This document shows, one piece after another, positions 48,990 to 60,758 of a stretch of 64,000 nt of DNA. The notes beneath the pieces were generated by a model, which worked only from the letters and a program-made list of their open reading frames with translations, made no database searches and was not told where the DNA came from. A program made the translations under genes and the position numbers. Source of the DNA: Albula goreensis (taxonomy: Eukaryota > Chordata > Actinopteri > Albuliformes > Albulidae); NCBI GenBank assembly GCA_022829145.1, contig CM040758.1:12856628-12920627 (forward strand). The letters run 5' to 3'. Position 1 is the stretch's first letter, and each line of letters starts with the position of its first letter.

Positions 48990-49330
48990 TAAACAACAGC
49001 ATTCGTTCAAATATTTAACGGAGAAGACGGGGGCGAAAGTGAGCCCCGTAGGTCGCCGAAACGTTACAACCAGAGCTGCATGAAAGATTTGCTGGTGTCC
49101 TTGAAACAGATCGTGTAGCTTCAATGTTCCCGAGGTGCTGAAGAAAAGTCCGCTGCCTTCAGGAATGACTCAATGTGTGAGGAGCGGAGTGCACTCTACT
49201 GGCGCTCGAGCGTCCCCGCAGTTTCCCCCTCCGAGCAACCTCCCTGCCCAAAACTGCTATTCCGCGCGCTGTAAAAATCCTGGTGCAGATCTTCCTTGCT
49301 CGCTCGCAATTGCACGACGGTTTCAGTATT
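48990..49330 (-). promoter_or_regulatory. npnt: probable npnt promoter and 5'UTR region
   Basis: Immediately upstream of exon 1 the base composition turns GC-richer with several CpGs (for example GGGGGCGAAAG, GGTCGCCGAAACG, GGCGCTCGAGCG and CCGCGCGC between 49027 and 49272), unlike the AT-rich surroundings. No clear TATA box at a fixed spacing. The transcription start cannot be placed from sequence alone. Confidence 0.35.
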
Positions 49331-52300
49331 TATTTGGTGCTATCACTCCTTGCAAAACAAAAAACAAAAACAAAACAAAAAAACAACAGTTCAGCCCTGA
49401 ACGTCTACTGATGCAGCTGCAAACACTTACACGTCAGTTTGAGATTGCCTTCCTTGCGCATCAGGTTGTGGCATCGAAAGTTCCTGTTAACGTTCACACA
49501 CCAAGGCGCTGGGTGAAATTAACTGTTACCTTTCCCAAACATAGGTGGACAAGTCGAATTTCACGGTCAGATACACCATCAATTTAATGTGTCAAACGTT
49601 TGGTGCGTTTCACAGAGACCAGAATACAATAATTTAAGTTTCTATATCACACGTATGTTTTTCAGCATATTAAAGGGAAAATAAACGTCAAACAAGTTGA
49701 AATTGCAGACATTTAATACTACGTTTAAGTAAAATGCAGGGTGCCAGTACGTTTTCACTGAATCCACACTCGTGTGTTGGATATAATATTATCTTTATAA
49801 ACACACAGAATGAACATTAAACAGTCTTTGAAGCCTGTTTAAATAGCTTAGTCAGAACATTGTGGTCTGCTAACAAAGAAGTATGGCTTAATTCACTATT
49901 TACCATTCTACATCACAATAGTGCGACCCCAGTCAGGATTTGGTTAAGTCTCATTTGCATTAAAATGTATTGACTTAAAACTTCCCTTGTGTGTCTGTTA
50001 GATTTGAAACGTGTTTATACCTACTTAGTGTTACAGATTACACCAGAACAATGCATTCACTCTGTTTAAGGTCTGGGAGAATTTTAATCCTAATCAGAAA
50101 CAGAAGCCTATATCATGACAAATTCACAATCATCAAGTCATTTATTTGTTTAAGTAACAAACACCCACATATACACATACACAAACAGGTCTCCAAATTC
50201 ATAAAAAGCAGTGCATACATGAAATACATTAACAATAAGTACCCGAATGAATGCATGAAAATGTGTTCTCAGTGCAACTACTGTATACTAACCCTTTATA
50301 TAAAAATTATATTTTAGAAATACATATTTAAAAAAAAAAACATAAAATCTATTCACAACCTGAAATCTGTATTCTGTGCATCTTTGCTTTGATTGCTCTG
50401 AGAAGACAGCCCCTGTAATCTTTGAGGTTAGGATGGATTTTTTTGACCACACCTCCTCAGAGAGGTTTCTACACCTCTTTCAATTTTAGTGGTTGTCCCT
50501 TCTGAACAGATTCCATGAGTGTGAAACATACATGATCTACTATAGTGTGGTCGAGAGATTGCATCAGCCAGTCCACATTTTTTTGCCCTCTTAATTTGGC
50601 AGAAACTTCAGTTTCTGAAAACTTCAGTGCATTCAGACCATTATGTCATGGAAATGTACTTTTCATACCATCTGATTGGCAAGCAAATTCATCTTCCCAT
50701 ACAGTCTGCATGGTCTCAAAGATGAAAATGTAATTATCAAATATAAATATTCCTAAAGCAATTTACATCCAATTTCTGTTAATGGTGACCTTCACATATC
50801 TGGGACCAAATTTACAGCTTATGTCTGTCTAGGTACAGCTGGCCAGGACCACCCCATCTTGACTGCCCATGGCTGTGGAGACTGATATGAGAGCACACAC
50901 TTTGCTGTAGGTGAGACCTGTGAACTGGGTGGTGGGGGGCTCCAGGCCCAGTGCACTGGCAATTATGGGTGCACGTCTTGCTTCTCCTCTCCTATCATGA
51001 CCTGGCCATTTGCCCCAGTTTGGAAAGTCCTATCATATTCAAAACATATAACCACCAGTGGGAATTGCTAGTAAAAGACGAGTTCCTGCCAACTGCTTCC
51101 CTCCTTTCCATTGATTTGCCGCGCTGCCAACTACAGTTGATGTTTAGCACTGTCTGGGTTTGATACCAGATCTCATGGATTATCCACTTACTGGAACAGT
51201 GCCTTGACAGGATAAACCACCCAGCAGACCCAAAGATGCTGGTTTTTGAAATTCTTACCATTTGTGTTGTGTCTTCTGAAGAAGTTTATTCCTTGCTGCT
51301 CTGCCATAAACAGCAGATGTGTTCTGGGCTTGCAATCCAAACCACTCTCTGCACAGCAATCCCTCCTGGTAAGGTGGCATTTATCCCAGTGACTTTGAAC
51401 TTCTTCATCATGGGCACTGCTGTGCAAACTGAACTATTACGCTTAGTGTTTTCAGTTATCATGTACCAGACTCATGTAGGTAAGTGATTCTCCCTGAAAA
51501 TTGCAGACATCTCTTTGACTGCAGGAATGGAAATTATTCTCTAAAAATGGATTGCTTGCTGCTGGATATGTAACCCCTTACTATATCTGATCTACAGATG
51601 CTCTTTCAGAAGCCACTATAAACCTTCAAGAAGGGAAAAAAAACTTGATTGATAATTATCAATAGTTTTTGAATAACATTTTTTACAGATGTGTTGATGA
51701 ATAATTATGTCATTTTGTGATAAAAATGTTTTTATATGTTTTTTAAGAAGGAATGGATTTTTTTTTTTTTTAAAAAAAGCAATGGAGCTGTGCAATTTTT
51801 CAGGGACCCAACATGTGCATACAATTGCAATTCATGCAGAAATAATTATCTCTTGCATACTCATTTTGATAGCTAACGTCAGAGATGCTTTTGGAGGACA
51901 ATGCTTTATGTGAGTGTTCCATACTGTCATATATATTATTTTTATGGATTGAATATTTCATAGAATTATTCGATTTTTCTAATTTATGTTACTCTCAGTC
52001 CTTTGTGCACTCCTTTTCAGGAATTTCCTTCAGAAGCATCGGCAGAAAAAAAGTTTGATCTGATCGAAGAGAAAGAATCAGATTAAACTACTTGAACCAG
52101 CTTAACAGTAAAAAAAAATAAAAATAAAAATAAAACAAAACAAAGCTGTGCCGATAGCTATCTCTGCCATTGCCACTTACATGCACATTCAAACATTCAG
52201 ATTATTAACAAGTAATCTTCCTGTCAACAATCTCTTACAGAGTCAAAAGTGATTTAAAACTAGCAGGTCATATGCAATTTATTTTTGCTAACTAGTGCTT

Positions 52301-55300
52301 AAAATATGAAGTACTCTGGCTTGTCTTTCAGCAGTGAGTTGGACATTTGAGCATCAGAATTTAAATTTTAAGACAAAAGCATTGTTGTGTGTAATTATAG
52401 TAGTATAATGTACTTTTCCATTGGCTCTGAAATGAAACCTCACACGATTACCAAGTACAAACTCTAAACCAAGTAATTTCATCCTTTATTATTATTTTTA
52501 CATGAAGGTTTTTTTTAAATGTTCAGTGTAACAGGATAGCTTTTATGGCAAAACTAAATGAGACCATTAATTGAATGAACTGCTTTTAAATAGGAAAGGA
52601 TGCCCCTGCACTCTTTCCCTACTGCACCTAAGTGATTTCTTAATGAAATCCATGACTGATGAAATTCACTGCAGCAATTCCTTCATAATTCTGATGAATA
52701 AAATTTTTTGTGCAGCCTGTAATGATTAATGTATATGTGTGTGCTATTGCCTTTCATTAGGCTGCTTTTATATTTTCCCTTTATCTACATAAATAATTAG
52801 CCTAGGGGAAAAGGCTAATGATTCATTTTCAAGATAAAACATTTAAAAACATTTTCCACTGACATTTTAATACCATCACAAGCATGCTGGACACCAGCAC
52901 CAAATTGAATTCAAAAACGCTCAATGGTCCAAGTTTACATGGAAAACTGTATATGGCATTCACATGAGATACAGAAAAGACCCTCAAAACCACGGCTTAC
53001 ACTCTTACAGAAAAATAACCATGTAAACGCATTTTTGATTCAGATTCAAATTTTTTTTTTTGCAAACAACTTGTTCCCACAGTTATGGCGAATTTTGCTG
53101 CTGCAAAAAATACATCAATTGCTCTATCCCATCTTTCCCAGCTTCTGAATCTGTTTATCTTAGGCAGAAATCAAACTCATCTCAAGCTGTGTAAAGAAAG
53201 GCACAGATGTAGATTTTAAAGCGGGTAAATTATTTCCTTTGTTACCACATTTACACACAGATGGACACATCGGTGCACTTAGCATTCCAACGAAGAGAGG
53301 CAGATCCACAGTCCACATCCCCAGCACTTGCTTTGCACCTTAATCCTGCCTAATGTATGTTCTGCAGGCCATCCGGCCTCCCCTTGCCCATACGTTTTTG
53401 TCAAATGCACACTACTGGGGCTGAGCACCAAGACAAGGAGGGGATGAATTTCCTTTGAAATGATTCCAGCCCTGGAAAACACCGTCCCTAGCCATTCACC
53501 CTCTGACAGACTGCCTGTGCTCTTGGAATTCCGATGAGACGCAAGGAAAAACTCACCCCTACAACAGCAAAGGGGGTTGGGTCTCTTCTGCAGCCTAAAC
53601 CATATAACTCTTATGCCCTGCTGATAAGGCTGGGTTGCTGAAATGCTATGGAGGCATCATTATGGGTTGCTGAGCTACCTGAGGTAACATAAGTCAAAGT
53701 GATGTTTTGTGTTTTGCAAGAGGTAATGATTAGTTTGGGGCTATGCAGCAAAACTTCTTTCCAAAGGACTACTGAAACAATTACTTGCAGATCTGCTTAA
53801 GTTTTAAAGCACCCCTTAACCATTAAGTACATTTCCAACATGACCATGAATGTATCATTACCATATAATTGGGAATTCAGAAGCCAAATACAACTATGCC
53901 AGAATTTGCTTCCACAAATCAGTGGAGACTGCAAATTCATTAGAGAAAGTTTTCTGCTTGGTAGCTCATCAGCTGGCTACAGGATTGCCCAGCTAATGTT
54001 ACAACCAGAATTAATGCCATACAGCTCACTGGGTCAATACAGGTAAATCACTAATGTTTTCTAGGGTTAGTAAGTTGTACCAACAGTGATGATTGCTTAC
54101 CATTCTGGAACCAGTTGAATGCCAGGCTTGCTGAAAGCCCACTTCAGCGGCTGCTGCAGCAGCAGGAGAATCTGCATCCCCTTAAGCACTTTGACTTACT
54201 TTTTTGTGCATGCACACCTGCTCACAACACTGATCTCTCCACCACTTCTGCCTGCCTCTAGGTCATAATTAGCCATTTTAGCAAGAACACACTAAATTAC
54301 TACAGAACACAATATTGGGCAGCTAAGCAAGCATGCCAATTCGCAATGGGTTAAATGACTTTCAATCACAAGTGAAATAATGAATATTCAATATAGACCA
54401 GACACATCCAGCTGATCCCAAGAGACTCCCATTTAAAATGCATACATTTTGCATGAAAAGCATCTATCAACATTTCTACATCAGTCACACTGCAATTCAA
54501 AACCTAAATTATTTTAACATAAGGATACGAAACATGACCTTGATTCAGGGGCACTTTACATCAACTACAGAAAATGGACAAAATCTGAGCTGCATTATAA
54601 TCACAAACTTACTTTCAATCAGCTTTGGGATAGATGTGCCTGTTTCTCTGAGGAAAGCCTTACAAAATCAATACAGCAACACAGCTGCTAGCTCCATGTC
54701 AGAAATGCAGCTTTAAGAAAATTATACGTTCATTCATACAATCTCAAGGGAGTTCCTGCAGCCCATTGGTTCTCCCCAGTGGTACACAGACCACAGTGTG
54801 AGAACCATGGCTTTACATCATAAACAGAACATACTGAGGGTCTAACAGTTTAGCTGAAATGTGGTATTAAATGGAGCATACAATTTTCTAAAGACATTAA
54901 TGATTGATATTAGATTTTTTAAAGCACAACTCTCACTTGCAGTATTACAAATGCAGGACTGCTAAGTGAAAGTGAACATACAGTCCTCTAAGCAGATAGC
55001 ACATAACAACAGCATGCATTTAAGGATGTGTGTAGACTCTTCATTTGAAATAACACAGCCATTATGGTCTATGTAATGACATAACATTAAAGGTAAAACA
55101 GAAAGAGTTGGAAAACTCAGTGTTAAACTGGATCCATATCTCAATAATCCTATTATCCATCTCTTATCTTGTTAGGAGAGCTTAGTATTTGTAGAAAAAC
55201 TACGATTATTATTTTTGTTTATGATAAATTTACTTGAATGAATAAGTCTGATTTCTTGAACTGTCATTTGTGTGAACTGGTGATCTGTACTTTGCAGCTC

Positions 55301-55749
55301 AGTGTTAGCCAGGTTAGCTATGAAAACATTACACCTTACAACAGTCCAATTAAGGGATACAGGAGTCAAATATTTCCATTTTTATTCAAGTTAAAAAGCT
55401 CATAAACAGTAGCTGCCAACTTCAGCAGCAGCATATCTGAGATAGTTAATTGTGTACCGACACAAGAACCCTTTCTGATGTAAAAGGCAGTGTTCCCGAG
55501 GTGGTAAAGCAGTCTTGTTGTTGTTCACTGCTGTTCAAAGGACTCCATCATGCATGAAGGCCCAGAAGAGAAGGTAGAAAGGTTCCACGTTTACCAGGAG
55601 GGTGAGGACAGAGATCTGGGACTATAGACACTCACTGGAGCGTGGATGTCCACAGCACCTGCCTGCGGTTCCAGAGAAAGGCTGCAAGGAGCATCATCTC
55701 ATCAGGAAGTATAATCATAATACTATTATCATGAATTATCATAATACAG

Positions 55750-55785
<36 letters not shown>

Positions 55786-55878
55786 AACAATAATAATAAT
55801 TATAATAATATGTGAGTCCTTGTACATTGTGCCTATAATAACTCAAATGCATAACTCAAATAAATTGCCATTACTATA
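49331..55878. other. intergenic between gstcd and npnt, no gene seen
   Basis: About 6.5 kb of mainly AT-rich DNA. The CAA/TAA repeat near 55754 may be the tail of an old non-LTR element, but I could not identify a body. A moderately GC-richer stretch at 50820-51480 has no splice-supported exon. Confidence 0.6.
55754..55810. repeat. (CAA)n then (TAA)n microsatellite
   Basis: About 11 CAA units followed by CAATAA and TAA units. It follows a segment (about 55600-55710) that looks non-unique in style, so it may be a retroelement tail, unproven. Confidence 0.9.
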
Positions 55879-55884
55879 TTTATT
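55879..55884 (-). terminator. gstcd: candidate gstcd polyadenylation signal
   Basis: AATAAA on the minus strand 267 nt past the gstcd stop codon, the first canonical hexamer I find downstream. Candidate only. Confidence 0.4.
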
Positions 55885-56150
55885 AACTTATGCATTCCAG
55901 TTACATTGATAATAAAAAAAAAGGTTGACTGCAAAAACAGCTCTTTAAAAATAAGCACACCCTTTTTTTCATTCCAGGTAAATGTCATTTCAACATGTAG
56001 GAGAGGAGGCTGACAGATACAGTATGGATATGCATGCAACATCACATTCACGAACGTATCAGTTTGGGGAACCATATCAGGAAAGTCCCACATACCCCCA
56101 GGTTATTACCAAGGACACAGTCACCAGAGAAAGCTTCTGGGTGTTGGAGG

Positions 56151-56302
56151 TCAGGTGAAGCTGCAACCTGCTGGAACCCCCACCAGCATGTTATTCTTAG
56201 GTGTGCAGCTGTCAGGCTCCATGGTCATTACTTCAACAGAGTACCCATGAGCCTCTGCTCTCCAGGATCGATCCAGATCCACCAGGCCCATGCACTGCTT
56301 CC
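56151..56302 (-). CDS. gstcd: gstcd last coding exon and stop
   Basis: 152 nt, acceptor CACTCCCAG, stop TGA at 56153-56151. It encodes GKQCMGLVDLDRSWRAEAHG, then YSVEVMTMEPDSCTPKNNML and VGVPAGCSFT. Human ends KNNMIVGVPI, so this protein has about six extra C-terminal residues. The human dipeptide CMCL appears as CMGL. Confidence 0.94.
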
Positions 56303-59300
56303 CTGGGAGTGAGTTACAAGGGGAGACATTTCAGTCACATCCACGTGTGTTAATCAGCAATGCACAGCCACACTGGACACTTCACAAGTCCTGGGGGCTG
56401 TGCTCATTTTGTATGTTTTTTTTTGTTATTGATTCCTTCTGACCATTATGAAACAAGCAAAATTTTATGACCTGAATTCTAATACACCACGCTACTGAAT
56501 TCAAGTAAAAACGTACATTTTGCCAGAGACCGAAGCTGTGATCAAAGCTGGTTAGCATGTGTTTGCCAAGTAGATGGAGAGGTATTTCACTGCCCGTAAG
56601 AGGAGAACAGAAGACAAAGTGACAGGAGAGGGGGATTTATATGACTGCTGCTCAAATTGATGAGACCGTGGGGAGTTAGCAGAGTGCTGAGAGGACTTCA
56701 TTTTGAGTGAACGTTATTAAAGGTGAGCAAAGAAGTGCTAACAGACACGATTACAGGGATTACAGTTCTCTGTGTTGTTCATATTGTCTTCTCCTTGTTG
56801 GTGATACATTAACAAACCACGACTGTGGGTGGGCAATCAATCGGAGAACCGGAGTCCGACAATAAAACGCTCATATTCTAATTTCTTTTTTTTTTAACCA
56901 AAGAAAAACTTTTAATGGTACTGTACAGAAGTGTGTGCTAATTTTACTGCAGCTGAAAGGTCACAGTGGAAATGTAGTTCTTACTTGGTAACACATTAAA
57001 AAGGTCACGGTGGATCTTACCAATTAAGCGTCGTTCGGGAGGCAGCTGGACAGCTGTCTGGTCAGCGAATCGGCAGAGAATCATGTGCTCCTGTGGAAGG
57101 GTCCAGAGAGGAGACATTTAGGACACTGATCCTCTCAGGGCTTGGAGCTGAGGCAGGGCAGCATAGAGCAAAGGCACTGACAGAACATGAGCAGGTACTC
57201 CTGAGTGTCTCAGCTTGTGTTTACAGCAGTTCAGACTCAGCCATTCATCAACGGGCATGCGTTTTCACTGAGAGAGGAAGGGGTCACGCACGCTGTGCCA
57301 CAAACACAGGCTGATGGAGCACTGTGCTGTGCACCAGCTCCGCAGGGGAGCCAGATTCACTCCGCAGAACCGCAGTCTGCTTCATTCCGCAGCAGTAAAA
57401 CAAACTGTTGAGAACAGCGGCCATTTAGGCCCATTAAATCTATAATGGATTCCATTCTTCACTCTCGAGGTCAGGAATCAACATCAGGGTAATGCGCCGC
57501 CATTCGGATTTGGAAGTAAATATCGATACTTCACCGTTAATGATCTCTTACAGACTTATAGCAATTCGTCACCCCCTTAATCTGTTTAACTATGCACAGA
57601 AGAGGGAAAAAAACCCTCCACACTTGGTTTTAAAAGATGGAGAAATTCCATTTAAAATGAAATTTCTCTGCAGTTTGCAAAATCTTAAATATTGCAGCAA
57701 TTCTGTCTCAAGGTCAGTCGACCCAGGAAGGAACATTAAAAACTACGGTCAACAGAGAAGAGCAATTTTACAACCTTTACAACTAACCTTGAGGATGCTA
57801 ATGCTCATTATTTATGAAAGAATATGAGGGCCCATTTGCTGAAAGTGAAATGAAACTGCAGCAGGAATCTATGAGAGGACCTTCCAGATACTCTCGTGGT
57901 TATATATCTAGCTCATTTACCAATTTATTCTCCCATTGCTGCATCACTACACATCTCACTATATCAACAATTTTCATGATATTTGCCACTGATGTGTTTT
58001 TACTTTCAAAACATAAACACATTTTTCAATCATATATTGTACCTCTGAATTCACCACACTGCACTTGTGATAAAGTATTCCCAATAATCCAAATCCAATG
58101 ACTTAAGGAGACTCATTGACTGAATTGGGGCTATTGACATGGGAGAGCTGAGTGTGGTATTTGTGCCACGTCAGTGAAATGTACGCTGGGAACTTTGTGA
58201 TTCCTACAGTTATGTCAGAGGGATATTTTTTTATTTCTCTCAAAAGTTCAGCAATGTCAGTGGAAGGAAGATGAGACTTGAGAATCTTGAGAGGGCTCGG
58301 CTTGTGATTCCTGGGAAAGTAAGATTCCCAGGAGTTTACAGGGCGAGCCCCCTCTTTTCAGAGTTGGGAGAGGAAACAGATCGTCTGGGCTAACAGTGGT
58401 AACGAGGCACAGAAGAAAAACCCTATTACGAGCCTACCTCGTATTACACAATGAATAAGTACCACAGTTCGTCTCAATGTAATAAATTAAACTGATAAAA
58501 AAGATCTGATTTCTTAAGTGTGTTGGGCCTGGTAAATTTGAGAGCTTGTGTTGGCAGGACATCTATTAACAGCTAACAGTTATAGCATTATACCTTGGCA
58601 AAGACAAGCACAGGAGAGAAGGAACTGTGAAGAGACAGGGGGAAGTAAAGGCTCAGGTGGGCTGATTGTTAGAATGAATTCACAAGTTTGTTGAATGGGT
58701 TTGTGGTTCAGGTTAGGCTCCAATAAGGACCTCATGCATAATAACAGCTGAAACATACTATCTCTGTTTATGCTGGCAGTTTTTGTGGAAAGCAGTATTC
58801 ACTTTCATCATACCTTATAACTCAGTGTGTCCAAGAACTTCTTGCTGTAATGCAAAGGCAATGAGAGACTTTGTGAGACATTTACATTCAAATGTTGACA
58901 TTTACAACATAGGTTTAAAAAAAAAAAAAACACATTCAACTCAACTGCAACAGGTTAACAAGCAGCTACGTTATGCAAATCTGTCATATTTACAGATTAC
59001 TCATTATAGCTAAATGGAATCACAACTGCAAATGATTTAACTCCAGTTGCTAGTTATATTCAATGTTATTTCAAACTGGGTACTGTTTAATTAAGAACCC
59101 ACAAACTTTGACATAATAACAGGCAGGATATGACAAAAAGTGTAGTGGTATCACAAAATCTCCAAGAGAGTGAAGTACATTTATAGTAAGGTGTTTACAC
59201 AAGTCATGGGAAATCCGGATTTGTCTGCGATGTTGGGACGAGTGAGTGAAGCAGTAATACCACACAGATGGCTTGAGGCGAACTAATAATCAACATGGCA

Positions 59301-60547
59301 CGAAGGGCAAAGGTCTAAGCAGTCAGGCAGCGCCAAACCCTTCCCAATGTTTAACTTGGCCTACAGCAGAACTGAAACCAAAGCATCTCCTCCATTCCTC
59401 CGTTACACAGGATGCATCAGTACAGTTCACTCTGAAATGTGTATCCTTCCTCAGTGATCAACACCATAAGGAAATTAACACTGTGGCAAGAATTATCTAA
59501 CCAGCACGGGCTGGCATGTTTTCAATTAGCAAGTTTCAGATGTACCTGCAAAAATAGTTGAACTGTATTTTAATGTGGTAGTTCACTGTGAGTGTCAGTA
59601 TCACTTTCATTTCATTCTAAACATGTACCTGCAAATTGTTACAGCTATATTAAGGTACTGCTGAGTGGTCTCTATTGAGCCACTTAAATAGAAAAATCTA
59701 ACCAACTCCCTTAATCCTTGTTCACTCAAGCGCCACATTCTGATCAGTAGGCCAAAAGCTGTTCAGACAGTAACAGGAATTAATCAAACATCATTATAAT
59801 GGGCCTCTGTTGTATATTTTATAAGTTCATGGCTAGACGTGTCTCCTGCATATTGCATCCCGTTCCCATCCTCTGTGACTTACCCTGCATTGAATGCACA
59901 GCCTCCCTGTCTGCTCGGTGCTCTAACACACACGGGAGAGGCTAATCGCAGGTGATCACGCCTCAGTGGTTAAGGCGGTCGGCATGACTGCTCCAGACCC
60001 CGTTAAGAGGGTGGGGTGCAGATCAGATAAGCCACATGAGTGGGACAGCGGGGTGCTTTTGAACAGCAACAGCACAGTGAGGCTATGTGAAACCAAAAAT
60101 GGGTGGATCCACCATATGCGATCAGTGACTCACAGGTCATGCACACCTTTGAACCAATCAAAAGGTTTCGCACTCCACAGCAAGACACAACAACTGGTTT
60201 AACCCAGTCAGATAATGGTAGGATATCGTTGCTCCTCTCATTCATGGTGTCATGAAACCTCTTTCTCCCATCAGTACTGGATTGCCATCTCAGTGTAGAT
60301 CCATCAGTTAAAGGATTCATGGCACCTCAGTCTTACGTCAGTAGTTTTAAACCTGACGACAGAGAATGGTTGAGCGTGGTGTGGTAAAAAGCATATGGCG
60401 GTTGGGGTCTGACCTCCTGGGGAAGGTGAACTTGACTGTGTTCTGGATAAATCCATAGCAGCAGGGGCTAACCACGAAGGCGGCACCGGCCCGCACGCAG
60501 TGGTCCATAACCATGTCCGTCGCCACGCCACACGCGTGCAGAGCCAC
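56151..60547 (-). CDS. gstcd: GSTCD, C-terminal part in four exons (gene-level entry, 5' part outside window)
   Basis: Four GT-AG exons join into one 387-nt frame coding the last 128 residues and the stop. The order matches human GSTCD (about 633 residues): VALHACGVATDMV, PCCYGFIQNT, TLSYKEHMILCRFADQTAVQLPP, RRLIGKQC, LVDLDR and a CTPKNNMLVGVP-like end. The protein combines an N-terminal GST-C-like fold with a C-terminal methyltransferase-like domain; HACG-x-x-TD and PCCY resemble the Methyltransf_32 family. The biochemical activity is not established. The SAM-binding front of that domain and the GST-like part must be encoded beyond 64000. Human GSTCD also lies next to NPNT in the same orientation. 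Confidence 0.95.
56303..57020 (-). other. gstcd: gstcd last intron
   Basis: 718-bp phase-1 GT-AG intron. A T-rich run at 56410-56425 and another at 56883-56895; otherwise nothing recognised. Confidence 0.85.
57021..57090 (-). CDS. gstcd: gstcd exon: EHMILCRF segment
   Basis: 70 nt, acceptor CTTCCACAG and donor GTAAGA, phase 0 to phase 1. It encodes EHMILCRFADQTAVQLPP, then ERRLI and the split Gly. All but one residue match human (ERRLI for QRRLI). Confidence 0.96.
57091..58813 (-). other. gstcd: gstcd intron after the microexon
   Basis: 1723-bp phase-0 GT-AG intron. Open frames on the + strand at 57093-57827 have no family signature. Nothing else recognised. Confidence 0.85.
58814..58844 (-). 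CDS. gstcd: gstcd 31-nt microexon
   Basis: 31 nt between acceptor GCATTACAG and donor GTATGA, phase 2 to phase 0. With the split Ser from the previous exon it reads SKKFLDTLSYK, against human SEQFKKTLSYK. It was found by looking for the residues missing between the flanking exons, and both phases fit exactly. Confidence 0.9.
58845..60413 (-). other. gstcd: gstcd intron before the microexon
   Basis: 1569-bp phase-2 intron with the unusual GTCAGA donor. It has an A-rich run at 58917-58931. A stretch at 59961-60000 faintly resembles a tRNA D-arm but lacks the rest of a tRNA. Confidence 0.8.
60414..60547 (-). CDS. gstcd: gstcd exon: HACG and PCCYG motifs
   Basis: 134 nt, phase 0 in and phase 2 out. 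Acceptor GACTGCAG. It encodes VALHACGVATDMVMDHCVRA, then FVVSPCCYGFIQNTVKFTFPR. Human has VALHACGVATDMVIEHC and PCCYGFIQNTSKFNFPK. The donor must be AG|GTCAGA, with C at +3 instead of A/G; no better GT lies nearby and the phase fits the next exon. Confidence 0.94.
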
Positions 60548-60713
60548 CTGCAGTCAGATTGAAAATGTGAATTAAAACGTGCTGAGCACAACAATCAGAC
60601 CTCGACTACTTGCAAACAACTGACTGAATCATTACAGAATCTAGTATTGATAGTACAAGGTAATAACACAATCTAAGTATTTGTCTTTCTCCCTACCTGA
60701 GGTTTGCGTTTGT

Positions 60714-60718
<5 letters not shown>

Positions 60719-60755
<37 letters not shown>
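60719..60755. repeat. (TG)n microsatellite
   Basis: About 18 TG units in the gstcd intron, about 170 bp upstream of the HACG exon in transcript direction. Confidence 0.95.

Positions 60756-60758
<3 letters not shown>

Noticed and set aside
49135..49587. 150-codon + strand open frame beside the npnt promoter
   Set aside because: Low-complexity Lys/Gln tail from an A-rich run and no family signature; better explained by the GC-richer promoter region.
59955..60010. Possible tRNA gene (CCTCAGTGGTTAAGGCGGTC resembles a D arm)
   Set aside because: No acceptor stem, anticodon arm or T arm in the expected positions; at most a decayed tRNA-derived element.
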